Assembly (NCBI RefSeq): GCF_019059575.1
Contig: NW_024882989.1
Coordinates: 67,501-131,500, forward strand
Length of the DNA stretch: 64,000 nucleotides
Direction: 5' to 3'
Origin: Amphibalanus amphitrite
Lineage: Eukaryota > Arthropoda > Thecostraca > Balanomorpha > Balanidae
Shown: piece after piece, positions 47,601-57,395 of the stretch
Layout: each line of letters opens with the position of its first letter
Position numbering within the stretch: position 1 is the stretch's first letter
Program-made: the position numbers and the translations under genes
Notes under the pieces: model-generated
What the model saw: only the letters and a program-made list of their open reading frames with translations
What the model was told of the DNA's origin: nothing
Databases searched by the model: none

Positions 47601-50600
47601 TTGTTTAACCAGACATAAAGTGGATAGGAGAGGACCCGCCCAGACCTTTCTCGCTGAGCTGCCCTGGCTATCCCGCCGGTCTCGCCGGCAGAGGGAGGTC
47701 TCGGGTCGACTCCGTGCACACGGGACTCTGACAGCCGTCCGCTGTCGCTGTCACACGATATCGGACCGCCGCGAGCGCTGCCGGCCGACCGCCGCAGTGC
47801 AGGCACGTCCATCCCACTTCCGTAAACGGCTTTTACGAGTTCGATTGCGCGACTTTTTTGCCGCCGCTCGGCTCAAGGCTGGAGAGGCGCGCGGGTCGCT
47901 TCCTGGCCATTTCGTGTCCGCCAAGGGCACTAAATGGACGCCCGCCTCCGCTGGGATGGCACCAGACGCCTGATCGGACCGAGATTACTCGCACTGCCGC
48001 CGGAGAATTGTGTTTTGACTCCAGCCAAGAACAAAGCACCCGTGCCGTCTTTGTTAACTAACACACAAACACACACCACGCGCACGGAGCACGCTACCAC
48101 GACCGGAGTCGCCGTACTGACTCCGAGTCACGACTCGCGCACGGTCTAGTGTCGACTCGTGACGCCATTAAATGAGCCCGGCTTATGTAAATGGCCGTTG
48201 GATCGTTACACCTCTCAGCACCCCACCGAAGTCAGTGTCAATTGTGTTTTACTAATTACTTAACGCATGAGCGTTGCACGAGCAAATTGCACGAACGTCA
48301 CTTCGCCCAACTTACTTTTTACCCTGCGGGTCTTTCTCGTTGAGCTTTTCCAGAACGTTGATCTCAAGTTTGGCGGCTTCCCGGTACTTCTCAACGTTCT
48401 TGATGATCTTGAGAGCGATCGTGTCATCCCTGCAAACGAACGCACAAGACTCAGTAACGCACATCTAAGAGCGCTCCAGCAGTGAAAGGCCCACCCGGAC
48501 AACAGGACCCTAAATGACTGCACGGAGGGGCAGTGGGGGTAAAAAGTGACGGTCATTCGACGTCGTGGGTTATTGGTATGCACCACTCGCAGAGGTGGCT
48601 CCAGAGGCTGCCGCAGGATTCCATTGGTACTGGCGATACAGGGGACAGTGAGGTACGAGCTAGCGGCCGTCGGTGGTCGTATTCTGACGGTGATACGACC
48701 AGCGCGGACCACCGCGGGAGCGAGCCAAGGCAAATACGGCGCGGCGGTCGGCGGTGCCGAGTCAGCCCTGGTCAGCGGAGAGGTGGGCTGGACGGTCGAC
48801 CCACGGCTCCAATGGCCGACTGCGTGAGTCGACCACCCTTTGCAGCTGCAACGAGCGTGCAACAGCGCCGGTCCGCGGTCCCCGAAACAGCTCTCTGAGC
48901 TCATATTCACGCTACCGGTGTAAACAAAGCGCGACAGGAAGAAAACAGGCGCCATATCTTACCTCTCAAGGTCCTTGACTTTGACGACCTTTCCGAACGT
49001 GCCTTCGCCGAGCGTGGACATGATGCGATCTGCAACGAAAGAGAAACCAAGTTAGAGCTGGGAAAACACGAGACAGTCGTTGGCAACAAGTCAACATTCC
49101 TTTTACGGTGCCCGCAACACATGGATCAATCCATGTGTAGATTCTGGCGCTCTTCATAGCCTCCAGCCTGATGCAACGGCTCATATTGATTTACGATCGT
49201 GTTGTCAGCTCATCTGGGCACCCGAATATAGTCGCCGCTCGACCGCGCGGCATTTCTGGGCGTCCTGTCAGGTATCGTGACGTCAAACGGCACGCCTGAC
49301 GTCAGGAGGGACTCGGTCGCTCAACAGACGAGTGGCAGAGCGGTACCGCTGGGGGAGCTCGCTGGTCACGTCTGGAGACACTCAACGTTCCAGGGAGGTC
49401 GGCGCCTTCGGCAGCGTCGCGATATCGCTCGGTATGTGCGCGTGTTATAGCTCCGGCCGGCGGCGATACTACGTCCCGTCTCATGGCCACACAGCAGGGC
49501 GCTGATCTTCAGAGACCGTAAACAGGACTGCGCGCTGCGAGCGGCGGCCATCGCTCATCGGACGCGCTTCCCTCGAGGACGCCGCAGCTGGGCGGAGCGC
49601 GGAAGTGGGCGATTATAGGGAAGACATCATCAGGATCGGAATGTATTTCCGACAGTTCCGACTGAAGTGTGAAGGGTGACTCTAAATGGCGAATTAGGTA
49701 ATTACGCGCTCCCTCCACGGGCGCGCTACGGGTAACGACAAAGTGATGAGCTATTCGAAGGTTATACGATCATGGTTCGACAGGTGATGGATTGTAACTC
49801 TTTCGGTGGTTCAGTTTTAACTATTCGCAGGTAGGACTATGTCGGGATCGCACAGAAAACGACCATGTCTGGCTCTGGTCGTTATTACCCGTGACCGAGG
49901 TCAAAGGGCGGCTCTCGACACTTCTGTCGACGGGCGGGGAGGAGCTGAAACGGTCGCGGTGGGACGGTCGCCAAAATAGCGAGCAGCGTTTGTCACACCG
50001 ACGAACTCAGGTCAGCTGAGCGCGAGCCCGTCGGCACGCCAGAAAGGTTTCGTCGGTCGCGAATCACGCAGCTGATCACATCAGCTAACGTCAGATCCTA
50101 AGTACCATAATCGGTGCTACCCACGGCCACTGACAGGTTAGTACGGCCCTTTGCACTCATCAGGACATCAGGACGGCGCCACGACTGACATCTCTGACAC
50201 ACGACTCGAGGATCTGTCCACTGTGGGGCCACGAACGACCTCGACCACCCCTTTAGCACCGCGTCTCGGAGCTGCAGAGCGCGTGCAGACCATGTCCGAC
50301 ACGTTCATCAGGCTCCACAGCGGCCGGGACGACGCGATAGAATCGTCTGGGCGACGCGCACTTTGCACCGTACCGAGCTGTACCCGGTCACCTGCAGACC
50401 CTGAACGGGCGGTCGGGCCGGTCGGCTGCTGAGCCCGTGATACCTTATACAGCGCCGATAGTGAGAAGAGGAGCTCAGCTCCGCCCCCCAGCAGACCGGC
50501 GAGACGAGCCGGTCTGCTGGGGGGCGGAGCTGAGCTCCTCTTCTCACTATCGGCGCTGTATGAGCTCCCGGCTCTGCTGAGACAGAAGGGACGCCGCCGG

Positions 50601-53600
50601 CATCGGCTGCCTCCCAGCTCATCTGCATGGCGATCGGAGCGGTCTGGCCCGCCAAGCGGTCAGTCCCGTCCGACCCGGCCCGGTCACGAGCGTCTGCTGC
50701 CTCTGCAGGTGTTGACCGTTAGCGGGCCGCGAGATGATATTACACCGCGGGCCGGCCGCCGGGCACCTCCAGTTGATGAGCAGCCGGCCGCGCGTGAGAG
50801 TGGTATCAGCCGCGGGGATCGACGCCAACCGCCTCATCGCCCGCCCATCGTCCCATCGTGTCATCGAATCGGTGAGACGATGGAGCGGATAACGGGGCGA
50901 CACCGTTGCCCACTGGCAATTAGCGCAGCGGAAAGGCCCGACAGATGTCTGGGGATGCGTCCCACCGGCGCTCGTCACGGTGAACGGAGACGGCCGGTGG
51001 TCCAGATTAAAACACCAGGCCCCGTCTCACGGCGGGCCACTGGATCTCTCCTCTAAAGAACGATTTAACCGAGGCTCAGCCGCGAGCGTGCAGCCGGGAT
51101 GACTATCAAAGATAACGTCAAACATGCCATGATCTATGGCTCTGCGCTGTTTTATCAGCATGACGAACCGGTCTAAAATAAACCAGACGACAAATGAAAA
51201 GAAACTGCCCGCATAAGTCGGTCCGAACGAGTACCAATTAAGCCGGCGGGGAACGAATAAGTACAGTCATCGTACCCGGAGCAGCACTCGGTCTCTGTCT
51301 ACCTTATGAGGCCGTCTTCTCGGCATACTGTATGCGGACAATAGACACATCTCGGACAGACAGAGTCGAGCTAGGCCTCCCCGCCGCGCCCGCCGTGACA
51401 ACGCCATCCTCCCTGAGCACACCCTCACTCGACGGACGTGATCTGACCCGCCCAGCAGGACGGAACGGGCGGGGCAGGGCGGACACTCACATCTGTTCTG
51501 CAACACGTCTCCGTTCTTGTAGATGAGATGTCCGTCGGCATCGTCCTCGATCGAAGGCTCGTGCGAGTTCTGCCGAGACGAGAGAGGAAGAATGTTAGGG
51601 GAGGCGACAATACCGAGGGGACGAACGGCAGAAACGATGTGAAAAAGACACTCAAATTGACGCCTCATTCAAAACATCACTCCTCACTCATTCAGCATTT
51701 GCCACTCAACCCAATGCAAGCATGGTTAGCTGCAAATGTATGCACACACTCATAAACACCACTGACGAAATATAGGCCAATGTTGTCTCTTTCAACGTCA
51801 CGATTCGTTACGCGGGCGGCATGACACCGCTTTTTGTGCAAAGCTCCTTGATGTTTTGCATGTCCATGCAATGTTATGTGAGCGCCACAAGGGCGTGACA
51901 TTCGCTGCAGGTAACCGGGGTGTCTCTGGTTCTATCACCGAGTCGGATCAGTGTCACGTCAGGGTCAGGTCACGGGGTGGGGTTTTAGTCACTGGATGCG
52001 TCACACCCAGTCCCTGGAACTGAGGATCTTTCAGCAGCTGCCGTCTTCCTGCAGCGTTCGGTGACGCCGGTGTGCCAGGCTGCTCGTGGTACCCGCACAG
52101 GTCGCGTGCCACAGCTCGGAAGCAGCCGGCTGGCGGCTGCGTGGCACGCACTCAGTGCCATGCCCCGAGCTCCCCACATGCTCTGCGCGCTACCTCTCGC
52201 TTTGCCAGCTACCGGCGTTACGCTCAAGCCAACTACCTGGCACCCAGACAAACCGATGTGAGAAGACCACCCACACAAGCACACGCCAACGCACAACTGA
52301 CGGGGCACTCGGGGCAGGCTGCCAGCTACAGAAGCCACGGTTCTACCTTGGCGGCAGCCTCGGCGAGTCTGGTGTGCGTGTCGCCCCGTCGGATCGGGTT
52401 CATAGATCGAGTCTTGGCCTCCTCCCGGATCCTCTTGTAGCGTCGCGCGGAGGCTGAGCCGAAGTAGACATCGTCCAGTTTGGAGCTGGAGCCGGTCAGA
52501 GCTGGGTCAGCGCGGGTCATCGAGCCGCCGCCCGAGGCACGGGGCGTGCGCCTGGCAGAGTCGAGTCGCGAGTACACGCTGAACGTGGGGTCGTAGTCGT
52601 GTAAGCGGGTGCGCGCGCCGACACCTGTACCCAATTCGGTGGCTGCGGGTCGGATAATCGCCGAGGCCGACTTCTGCAGACCGAGCATCGGGTGACGGGT
52701 GTTGAACTCGGCGCGTCGCGAGCCCAGCAGCTCGTTATTGTTGGGTTCAGTCAGCACCGGCTTCACGTCGAGGTCCAGCGGCAGCCCGGTCAGAGGGTCG
52801 ATGGGCAGATGGGTGACCGGGTCGCGGGTCAGCAGACAGCCGTGGCTGTAGCTCGGTACCAGACCCGGCGCCCCGGTGGAGAGAAGCGCCGAGGCGGGGT
52901 CCACGGCCGGTCCGAACGGCTGCGGTCGTGACCGCAGCACCTTCCGCTTCCGTTCCTCCTTCTCACGCATTCGCTGCTCTTCTTCAGCGGCCTTTAGACT
53001 TTCCATCTCTGCCAGTTTCTTTTGGTCATCCACCGCTGCTTTCTGCTTTTCTTCTTTGTCAAGCTCGTCCTGAAGTTTCTTGAGATCGATCTCTTCGTCA
53101 ATTTTTAGTTCGTTGAGCACTTTATCAGTCGCCGTTTCTTTTGATTCAGTCAGTTTCAACATTTCAATCTTATTTTCACATATATCTTCTATCTTTTCGT
53201 CACTAGGAATGAGAATAGGGATTTCTTCGTCATCATCATCAGGTGAAATGCTCATCTTTGATTCAGTTTCCTTTGCGGCAGCTGCACACACCTCCTCAGC
53301 GGGTGCAGCTTCAGCGACCGCCTCCTTCTTCGGCTCTTCCACTTTCACTTCTTCAAGGTCCTTACTTTCTTTAACAACTGCCGGCTCTTCCACTCTCTTC
53401 AAAGCATCCACGGTCTTGCTTACTTCCGGCTCTTCTACTTTCTTTTTGGACGAAAATGGACTAAAGAGCCGATCTTTGAGCGTCAACTTCTCTCCAGTGG
53501 CGGAGGACCTGCGGCCGAAGAAGCCCGAGGAGGATTTTTGGACGGGCGCCGGTTCAATTGGCCTCGTCAAACTAGGACTGTTAGCCACCAGCCGGCGGCG

Positions 53601-54749
53601 CAGTCTGGGGCTGGCAGTCACGGGACTGGGCCGGTCTTCGGCGTGCGCCAGCCGATCGTCCAGTCCTTCTGGCACCGTCTGCGTCAGGAAGCGGCTCCTG
53701 AAGCGGCGGTACGGCTCCTTCTCCAGCTCCTTGGCACTGATCTTCCAGCTGGAGGAGCGGCCCAGCTTGGGCTGGTGAGGCGGCTTGCCCTCGGGTGCTG
53801 CAGCACTGAGGCTGGTGTCCGAGCCCTTGTACTCGGTGGAGCGGACGCCCCCGAGGCGAGGGTACAGGTCACTGAGCAGCGGCCGATCGTGGCCATGGTC
53901 TCCACGACGCTCACCGGAGCTCGGATGATGGTCCGAGCCCGAGCTGGTGGTTGAAACCTCATCGTCACGTCGTCGATGGGTGCCGTTGGCAGGGCGCAGG
54001 TCGGTCGCACCCAGGCCACTGTACCCGCCGCCGTACCGCCAGGCCGTATCGTAGGGCGCCGCGTACGATCCGTGATAGCTGGGCATCTTAGGCTCGTGAA
54101 CGGCATTCTCGTACCAGCGCGACTTGTCTCCGCCGGTGGTGCGCGTCGGTTCGTGTCGGGAGGACTTTTGCTCGCGGTGTCCGTGCCGCGAGGAGGGCCG
54201 CTCCTCCTCCCAGAGACCATGTCGGGAGCTGGGTCGGTCGTGCGACTCGTGGCCATCGTAAGGGCCGTGGTGGGAGGAGCGCTCCGGACGGGCGCCGTCG
54301 GCCGCCGGCCGGCCCGGCGAGCCGTACCTGTCACTGTGGCGGTGCTGCGCCGGAGCCGGCGCTCGGCCGTCCTCATCACCCTGACGCTTCTTGTACTTCT
54401 CCTCCCAGTGAGCGAGCTTGCTGCCGGTGGATTCTAGACCCAGACGATCTAGTTTGGCGTACTTGTACACCAGCGGGTGGTAGGCGACATCGGAGCGGAA
54501 TTCTGCCCGGGACCGGGAGGCAGGCGCTGCGGCCGGCGCCGACGTCTTCTCCTCGCCATCAGCGGTGGAGACGCCGCGGACACGCGAGGTCAGCTGTTGC
54601 AGCAGGTTGAGACCGCTCTTGATGACTCCACCAGAGGGCTCGACGGCGTCGGAGCCGCGCCGCGTGGCCACTCCACTGCTGGTTTCCATGGCGCCGCCGA
54701 GCGCCGTGGTCCGCGAGCGGCCATACACGCGTCGCGAGCGACTGGACAT
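38532..54749 (-). CDS. Doa: LAMMER (CLK/Doa) dual-specificity protein kinase
   Basis: Nuclear/cytoplasmic kinase family that phosphorylates SR splicing factors. Minus-strand exons in order: 54749-52347 (long N-terminus), 51569-51491, 49029-48963, 48429-48316, 47437-47347, 46864-46694, 45069-44940, 41101-40957, 40140-40035, 39302-39196, 38604-38532. All phases agree, giving 1161 residues for the long form; the shared part is 360 residues. Visible motifs: [10 protein letters not shown] (P-loop), IALKIIKNV (ATP Lys), [13 protein letters not shown] (catalytic loop with the family-specific HTD), [20 protein letters not shown] (activation loop) and [14 protein letters not shown], the signature that names the family. 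It ends [19 protein letters not shown] with a short tail. All catalytic residues are present. One intron contains an SH2 adaptor gene on the same strand. Confidence 0.92.
39196..39302 (-). CDS. Doa: Kinase exon: C-terminal lobe
   Basis: Encodes [20 protein letters not shown] and [15 protein letters not shown] with the conserved kinase subdomain XI Arg. Acceptor ggttcacag, donor gtaagg. Confidence 0.94.
40035..40140 (-). CDS. Doa: Kinase exon: MAPK-like insert region
   Basis: Encodes [20 protein letters not shown] and [16 protein letters not shown]. KTKYFYxGRLDWDE...[12 protein letters not shown] is conserved in CLK1-4 and Doa. Acceptor gttgcag, donor gtgagc. Confidence 0.95.
40260..40956. 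other. Kinase intron with GC-rich, promoter-like region
   Basis: CpG-rich. TATAAAAA at 40690-40697 (+) precedes a 51-codon frame at 40749-40904 (+) starting [13 protein letters not shown]. No homology is recognised, so it is noted but not called as a gene. Confidence 0.35.
40957..41101 (-). CDS. Doa: Kinase exon: LAMMER motif
   Basis: Encodes [20 protein letters not shown] and [20 protein letters not shown] then [18 protein letters not shown] is the defining signature. Acceptor atttcag, donor gtgagc. Confidence 0.96.
41902..43302 (-). CDS. SLP-76/BLNK-type SH2 adaptor protein, intronless, nested in kinase intron
   Basis: 466 residues from ATG at 43302 (context ctcgccATGGac, close to Kozak; an in-frame ATG 47 codons upstream has poorer context and encodes no conserved feature). 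Layout: a short helical start [20 protein letters not shown], a His/Gln-rich patch (32-55), PPPPP (66-70), hexapeptide repeats R-S-P-V-P-x (about 97-168), tyrosines in acidic settings (NIYNEP Y185, DIYCVP Y221, GEYANS Y232, PGYVGA Y245), an acidic stretch to 270, polyproline (270-345), and an SH2 domain (362-466) with GSFLVRP (Arg387 for phosphotyrosine) and [20 protein letters not shown], which resembles the SLP-76/BLNK/CLNK class. There is no N-terminal SAM domain, closer to BLNK. It likely links tyrosine kinases to SH2/SH3 effectors. It lies on the same strand as the host kinase, between exons 44940 and 41101, with a 5' E-box cluster. Confidence 0.85.
   Translation of the reverse strand: MDGANIVERMKQRFEQLDHRAAEEQIPPSRNRLGHPQHGQQHDQHRQQHSQQRQPAVLGSRGLTKPPPPPVPQTKGVFRPVKPTEAPPSKSVPVPPRSPVPARSPALGHVPIPSRSPVHTRSPVAGHVAAPSRSPVPPRSPVPPRSPVAPRSPVPSRSPVPSRSPVPPSVPVHVNTSTLEPQNIYNEPTEEGTEPHDMPEMTTSVGVATQHTVHEPDEDIYCVPAEEIGGEYANSFAQPDGQPGYVGAADEFFSDSEEWTDYSDDFEEEPVPEPQPHQQQLAPEPPPPPSSLPPLPPSRAPPSGLGAPPLLPGRLPPASIASRPLPPPPVSPPLKPPSPPLRPPASATNQPGTPPALTISSHGWFHPVDRAAARTLLEHAGDGSFLVRPTRRGGATTPYALTLRHAGREVNLIVRQRPDGRYALGSEKPEEVSFGSVEEMIGHHQREPLALADGSLVCLGRYPGQE
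42780..43030 (-). repeat. 18-bp coding minisatellite (RSPVPx hexapeptides)
   Basis: On the + strand the unit reads about GGAGACCTTGAAGGTACC, 18 bases, repeated with variation. It encodes R-S-P-V-P-[P/S/A], a tandem of candidate SH3-binding and proline-directed kinase sites. Confidence 0.9.
43408..43523. promoter_or_regulatory. Four-E-box cluster upstream of the SH2 adaptor gene
   Basis: CACGTG at 43408, 43441, 43495 and 43518, 106-221 bases upstream of the chosen ATG. Two are in the extended form GTCACGTGAT (43439-43448, and the reverse strand of 43493-43502), close to the MITF/TFEB-type CLEAR motif. A TGACGTC site overlaps the third. This may be the promoter of the nested gene. Confidence 0.5.
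43524..44939. other. Kinase intron upstream of the nested SH2 gene
   Basis: No exon seen. A 15-bp direct repeat ATTTACGTCATAATC at 44243-44257 and 44318-44332 (CRE-like TTACGTCA) flanks GGCGCGCC. Confidence 0.45.
44940..45069 (-). CDS. Doa: Kinase exon: activation segment
   Basis: Encodes [20 protein letters not shown] and [20 protein letters not shown] then VLL. It contains DFG and the family-specific [20 protein letters not shown]. Acceptor gttcacag, donor gtgagt; the last base begins a Glu codon finished 3.8 kb downstream, across the intron that holds the SH2 gene. Confidence 0.96.
45411..45635. mobile_element. mariner/Tc1-like MITE with TA duplication
   Basis: Inverted ends CAGGTCTCGCGGGTTTTAGC / CAGGTCCCGCGAGATTAAGC (the latter read from the right end) continue into GGTAGGTTTTGCAC on both sides. 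TA dinucleotides flank both ends (45409-45410, 45636-45637). 225 bp, no coding capacity. Confidence 0.7.
45697..46109. mobile_element. hAT-like MITE with 8-bp target duplication GTGGGAAA
   Basis: Inverted ends TAGAGGTGGCAAAA and TTTTGCCACCTCTA are perfect, flanked by GTGGGAAA at 45689-45696 and 46110-46117. The interior has repeated GGACCCGG/CCGGTC motifs and the self-complementary GGACCCATATGGGTCC (about 46045). 413 bp, non-coding. Confidence 0.88.
46118..46693. other. Kinase intron remainder
   Basis: No gene recognised in this stretch. Confidence 0.5.
46694..46864 (-). CDS. Doa: Kinase exon: catalytic loop
   Basis: Fifty-seven codons in phase 0, encoding [20 protein letters not shown] and [20 protein letters not shown] plus [25 protein letters not shown] is the catalytic loop with the LAMMER-type Thr. 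Acceptor ccccgcag, donor gtatgt. Confidence 0.95.
47347..47437 (-). CDS. Doa: Kinase exon: hinge region
   Basis: Encodes (N)[20 protein letters not shown] and [12 protein letters not shown]-x-LGLSxFDFL is the CLK/Doa hinge. Acceptor tcttcgcag, donor gtgagt, phase 0 at the end. Confidence 0.94.
47438..48315. other. Kinase intron
   Basis: GC-rich in 47630-48000. No exon or repeat recognised. Confidence 0.5.
48316..48429 (-). CDS. Doa: Kinase exon: ATP lysine and C-helix
   Basis: Encodes [20 protein letters not shown] and [17 protein letters not shown]. Lys of IALKI and Glu of AAKLEI form the salt bridge of the active kinase. Acceptor gtttgcag, donor gtaagt, ending AA of an Asn codon. Confidence 0.94.
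48963..49029 (-). CDS. Doa: Kinase exon: glycine loop
   Basis: Encodes (Y)[20 protein letters not shown] and E, completing a split Tyr codon and ending two bases into Arg. It contains the nucleotide-binding P-loop GEGTFGKV. Acceptor cgttgcag, donor gtaaga. Confidence 0.94.
49030..51490. other. Kinase intron containing a perfect palindrome
   Basis: No exon recognised. It holds the 54-bp-arm inverted repeat at 50447-50561. Confidence 0.5.
50447..50561. repeat. Perfect 54-bp inverted repeat with 7-base loop
   Basis: Left arm 50447-50500 and right arm 50508-50561 are exact reverse complements; the loop is GAGACGA. Arms begin ATACAGCGCCGATAGTGAGA. Any transcript through it would form a 54-bp uninterrupted hairpin. 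Confidence 0.97.
51491..51569 (-). CDS. Doa: Kinase exon: entry to catalytic domain
   Basis: Encodes [20 protein letters not shown] then DVLQNR and the first base of Tyr. DGHLIYxxGDxLxxRY is conserved just before the P-loop in Doa and CLKs. Acceptor tctcggcag, donor gtgagt. It is the first exon shared by both alternative upstream exons, which both end in phase 0. Confidence 0.92.
51570..52346. other. Kinase intron between the long N-terminal exon and the catalytic exons
   Basis: No exon or repeat recognised. Confidence 0.5.
52347..54749 (-). CDS. Doa: Kinase long-isoform first coding exon (801 codons)
   Basis: Opens with [19 protein letters not shown] at an ATG in decent context (gtgccATGtcc); a longer reading frame upstream begins without an ATG. 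It is Arg/Ser/His-rich (residues 1-330), with S/T-rich and acidic parts. A charged coiled coil at about residues 551-602 (around [20 protein letters not shown]) is followed by a less charged segment ending [15 protein letters not shown]. The donor AAG|gtagaa is phase 0 and joins [20 protein letters not shown] of the first shared exon. Drosophila Doa also has long isoforms with non-catalytic N-termini. Residue-level homology to them was not established, so the join is an inference from phase and adjacency. Confidence 0.75.
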
Positions 54750-56520
54750 GGCACCACCGAGCGCCGCCGACCGGCAGCCACACCTCCGACACAAAGATAA
54801 ACACTGGTGGCACCGAACGACACCTCAGCGACGACAGGGACAGCTGCGAGCTGGCACCGAGCGACGGTCAAAATAGAGCGACGGTCAGTGGCCGGCCGAC
54901 GTTCGACGCGCACAGGAGGGCACCAGAGAGGCGCGCCAGCCCTCGCAGGGCGACTGCCGGCGCACGGTCGACGAGACCGACGCGATTCTGGCGGCGTCGG
55001 CCGCGCTCCGCTCTTGGCCGCGTTGACCGAGTGCCAGCGGTGGGCGCCCCAGTTGGAAGGGCGCCGCCGCCGCCGCCCGGCTGACTCACTCACTCCAAAT
55101 ACACCAGGCAGTCCGTTGGCGCGCGCTGGACGGTCAGGTACGAGTCACCAGCCCGGTGACCCGTGCTGACCGGTCGGGTCGGGTCACCTGGGTGCCCACT
55201 GGCTGATCACCTCCGCCCCGCCGCCGCCGGCTGTCTGCCCCGCGGGCACGCGACTCGCGAGCCGGCGGCGGCCGGTGCCCTCCCGAGCGCGCTAAATATA
55301 CCACGGTCTCTCCCAGTGGCGAGACCGCATAGCGCGGCACGAGCTGCGCATACCTTCTGCGGCGCGGGAGGTGATAACCGGCCACTGGCCAGCCCGTCCG
55401 ATCATCCATCAGGTCATCCATCCGCCCGGGCCGCCCCTGATCTCCGTCCATTGAGGGATGCCTCGACCGACAGACTGCGTTCTGATCCCCCCCGACAGGT
55501 GGTCGGTGGCGCGGTATTTTTGGCAACGCTCACCGGCAGCTCAGAGAGAGTCGCCGGCGCACTGCGGCGGGGTCGGATACACGTGCCAGCCGCCGCCGCC
55601 GGTGACCCGGCCCCCGTAACAGAGTGAGGTCATCAGTGAGGGCGAGGACGGCGTCTCCATGCCGCTCGACAGGAGGTCATGCGGTGACGGGCCATCGGTC
55701 TACCGCTCGGTGACACGCCGCGCGGCCATCGGTGTGAAGTGCGTCCAGGTGTCGCGCTGTTTTTCTGCTGTGGAGAGAGGCGACGGCATGGCTCGTCCGC
55801 TGATGGGGTCGGCTCGTGACCGATCGGTCCCCGCTGCCGCCGCCGCCGCAGCCGTGCGCTGCCATATTAGGCCCGATGCGCCGGGGAAACGGCGCACCTT
55901 CGCAGCCGGGAAGTGGACTTAAGACGGACCTTGGCACCGTCAAGGTTTGTCAACACGGGAAACTGGGTCGCTGGCAGCCTTGACGGTTTTTCTGTATGGC
56001 GCTGGACACTCGCGCCGAGACGTGATCAATTAGTCGAACCACGTGCCGAAGTTTTATGCATATGAGCTTGTTTGCCTTTCAGTTTCGTCCCGATAATAAC
56101 TCACGGCTCTGTGGTCTGACGGCAGGCGGCAGCTCTCGAGTCACAGCCGCAAATCGTTTATTCAGTCGCAGGCGGGCGAAAGCAAGCTCAGTCGGCCAAA
56201 CTCAGCGCATTTTTCCAGCGAGCGAACGCCATTAAACTAAGCCGCTCCGTCTCCAAACCAGCTGCGGGTTGTTCAACCCTGTCGTTCCGCTAAGTGCGCG
56301 CGTGTCGCACGGCGGCGCACAGGTGCAGGCGGCGGCGGCGGCGGCGCAGCGGCGGCAACCCATCCAGGTCGCGGTCGGTCGCCGACCCCTCCCACACGTA
56401 CACTCGCGCGTGTGTGCGTGCACCGGTGCTCGGGCGGGGGCGGGGGCGGAGGACCGGTCGGCAGTGACGCACGCAGCTCGATCTCGGTCACCACACGTGC
56501 CTCTGCTGTGACCCACACGC
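54750..56520 (-). promoter_or_regulatory. CpG-rich putative promoter region of the long kinase isoform
   Basis: Strongly GC/CpG-rich sequence immediately 5' of the long-exon ATG. A TATA-like TATATTTA (minus strand, about 55303-55311) lies roughly 550 bases upstream of the ATG. The start site cannot be placed from sequence alone. Confidence 0.4.
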
Positions 56521-57186
56521 GCGTCTGGAGATGAGTCAGAGCGGCGGACTTCTGCGCGCCGGAACTGATCCCAGACGTGCTGCCGGCAAATTCGTCAGCG
56601 GGGCAATGTGCAATGTGACAACCCGTGACTGCCGCTGCAGCTCATAAACCGCACAGCACTCAAGTCCTCTGCGTCAGTCATTGCTCTCAGACCCCGCGTA
56701 GGCGTGATGAATAGACTGGCATGTTATGTCACGCGAATCATCTGCCTGGCATGACCACTGCCCCGTCTCGCCCTGGATAAGATCGCCTCATCAGGGCCGA
56801 CATGCGCCACGTCCGTCAGCGGAATACAGCTGAATTTCTCAGACATGACCCTCAATTACGTACCGTTTATCTCGAGCAGATGCCCTAACGATGCATCAAA
56901 CGCTGGTCGCCACACCCTCGTCAGAGGTCTCAATAAGGTATGCAAATCGGCCGGTCGGAGCGTTCGCTGCCATGTTCGGCACATGGCCCGCGCCGGTCCG
57001 CGCACGAGCCGCTGTCATTACGCGATGGGCGCGCGGCGCACGGCCCCCGATCGGACCTTGATTACGGTTCCGAGGAGGATCAAGGGCGGGTCTCTGACAG
57101 TGACGTCACCGATCGCACAACGGTCGGCTTTATAATTTCTGGTCCAGTCCGTCTGCTTGTCTGCATGTAGGTTCGTCTGTGAGTCC

Positions 57187-57292
57187 GTCTCTCCACTGTT
57201 CGTCTGTCTGTCTGTCCGCCTTCCGTCCGTGCGTCCGTCCGTCCGTCCGTCCGTCCGTCCGTGTGCCCATCATCCCTCCGTGTCCGTCCGTC

Positions 57293-57323
<31 letters not shown>

Positions 57324-57395
57324 CGTCCGTCCGTCTGTCCATCCGTCTGTCCGTCCGTCCGTCCGTCGGTTCAACCGTCCGTGTCCGTCCGTGCG
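57187..57395 (+). repeat. (CCGT)n tetranucleotide microsatellite
   Basis: Imperfect array of CCGT/CTGT units over about 200 bases. The minus strand reads ACGG. Confidence 0.95.

Noticed and set aside
53080-53778. 232-codon + strand Ser/Phe-rich frame opposite the long kinase exon
   Set aside because: Shadow of the acidic and charged codons of the minus-strand exon.
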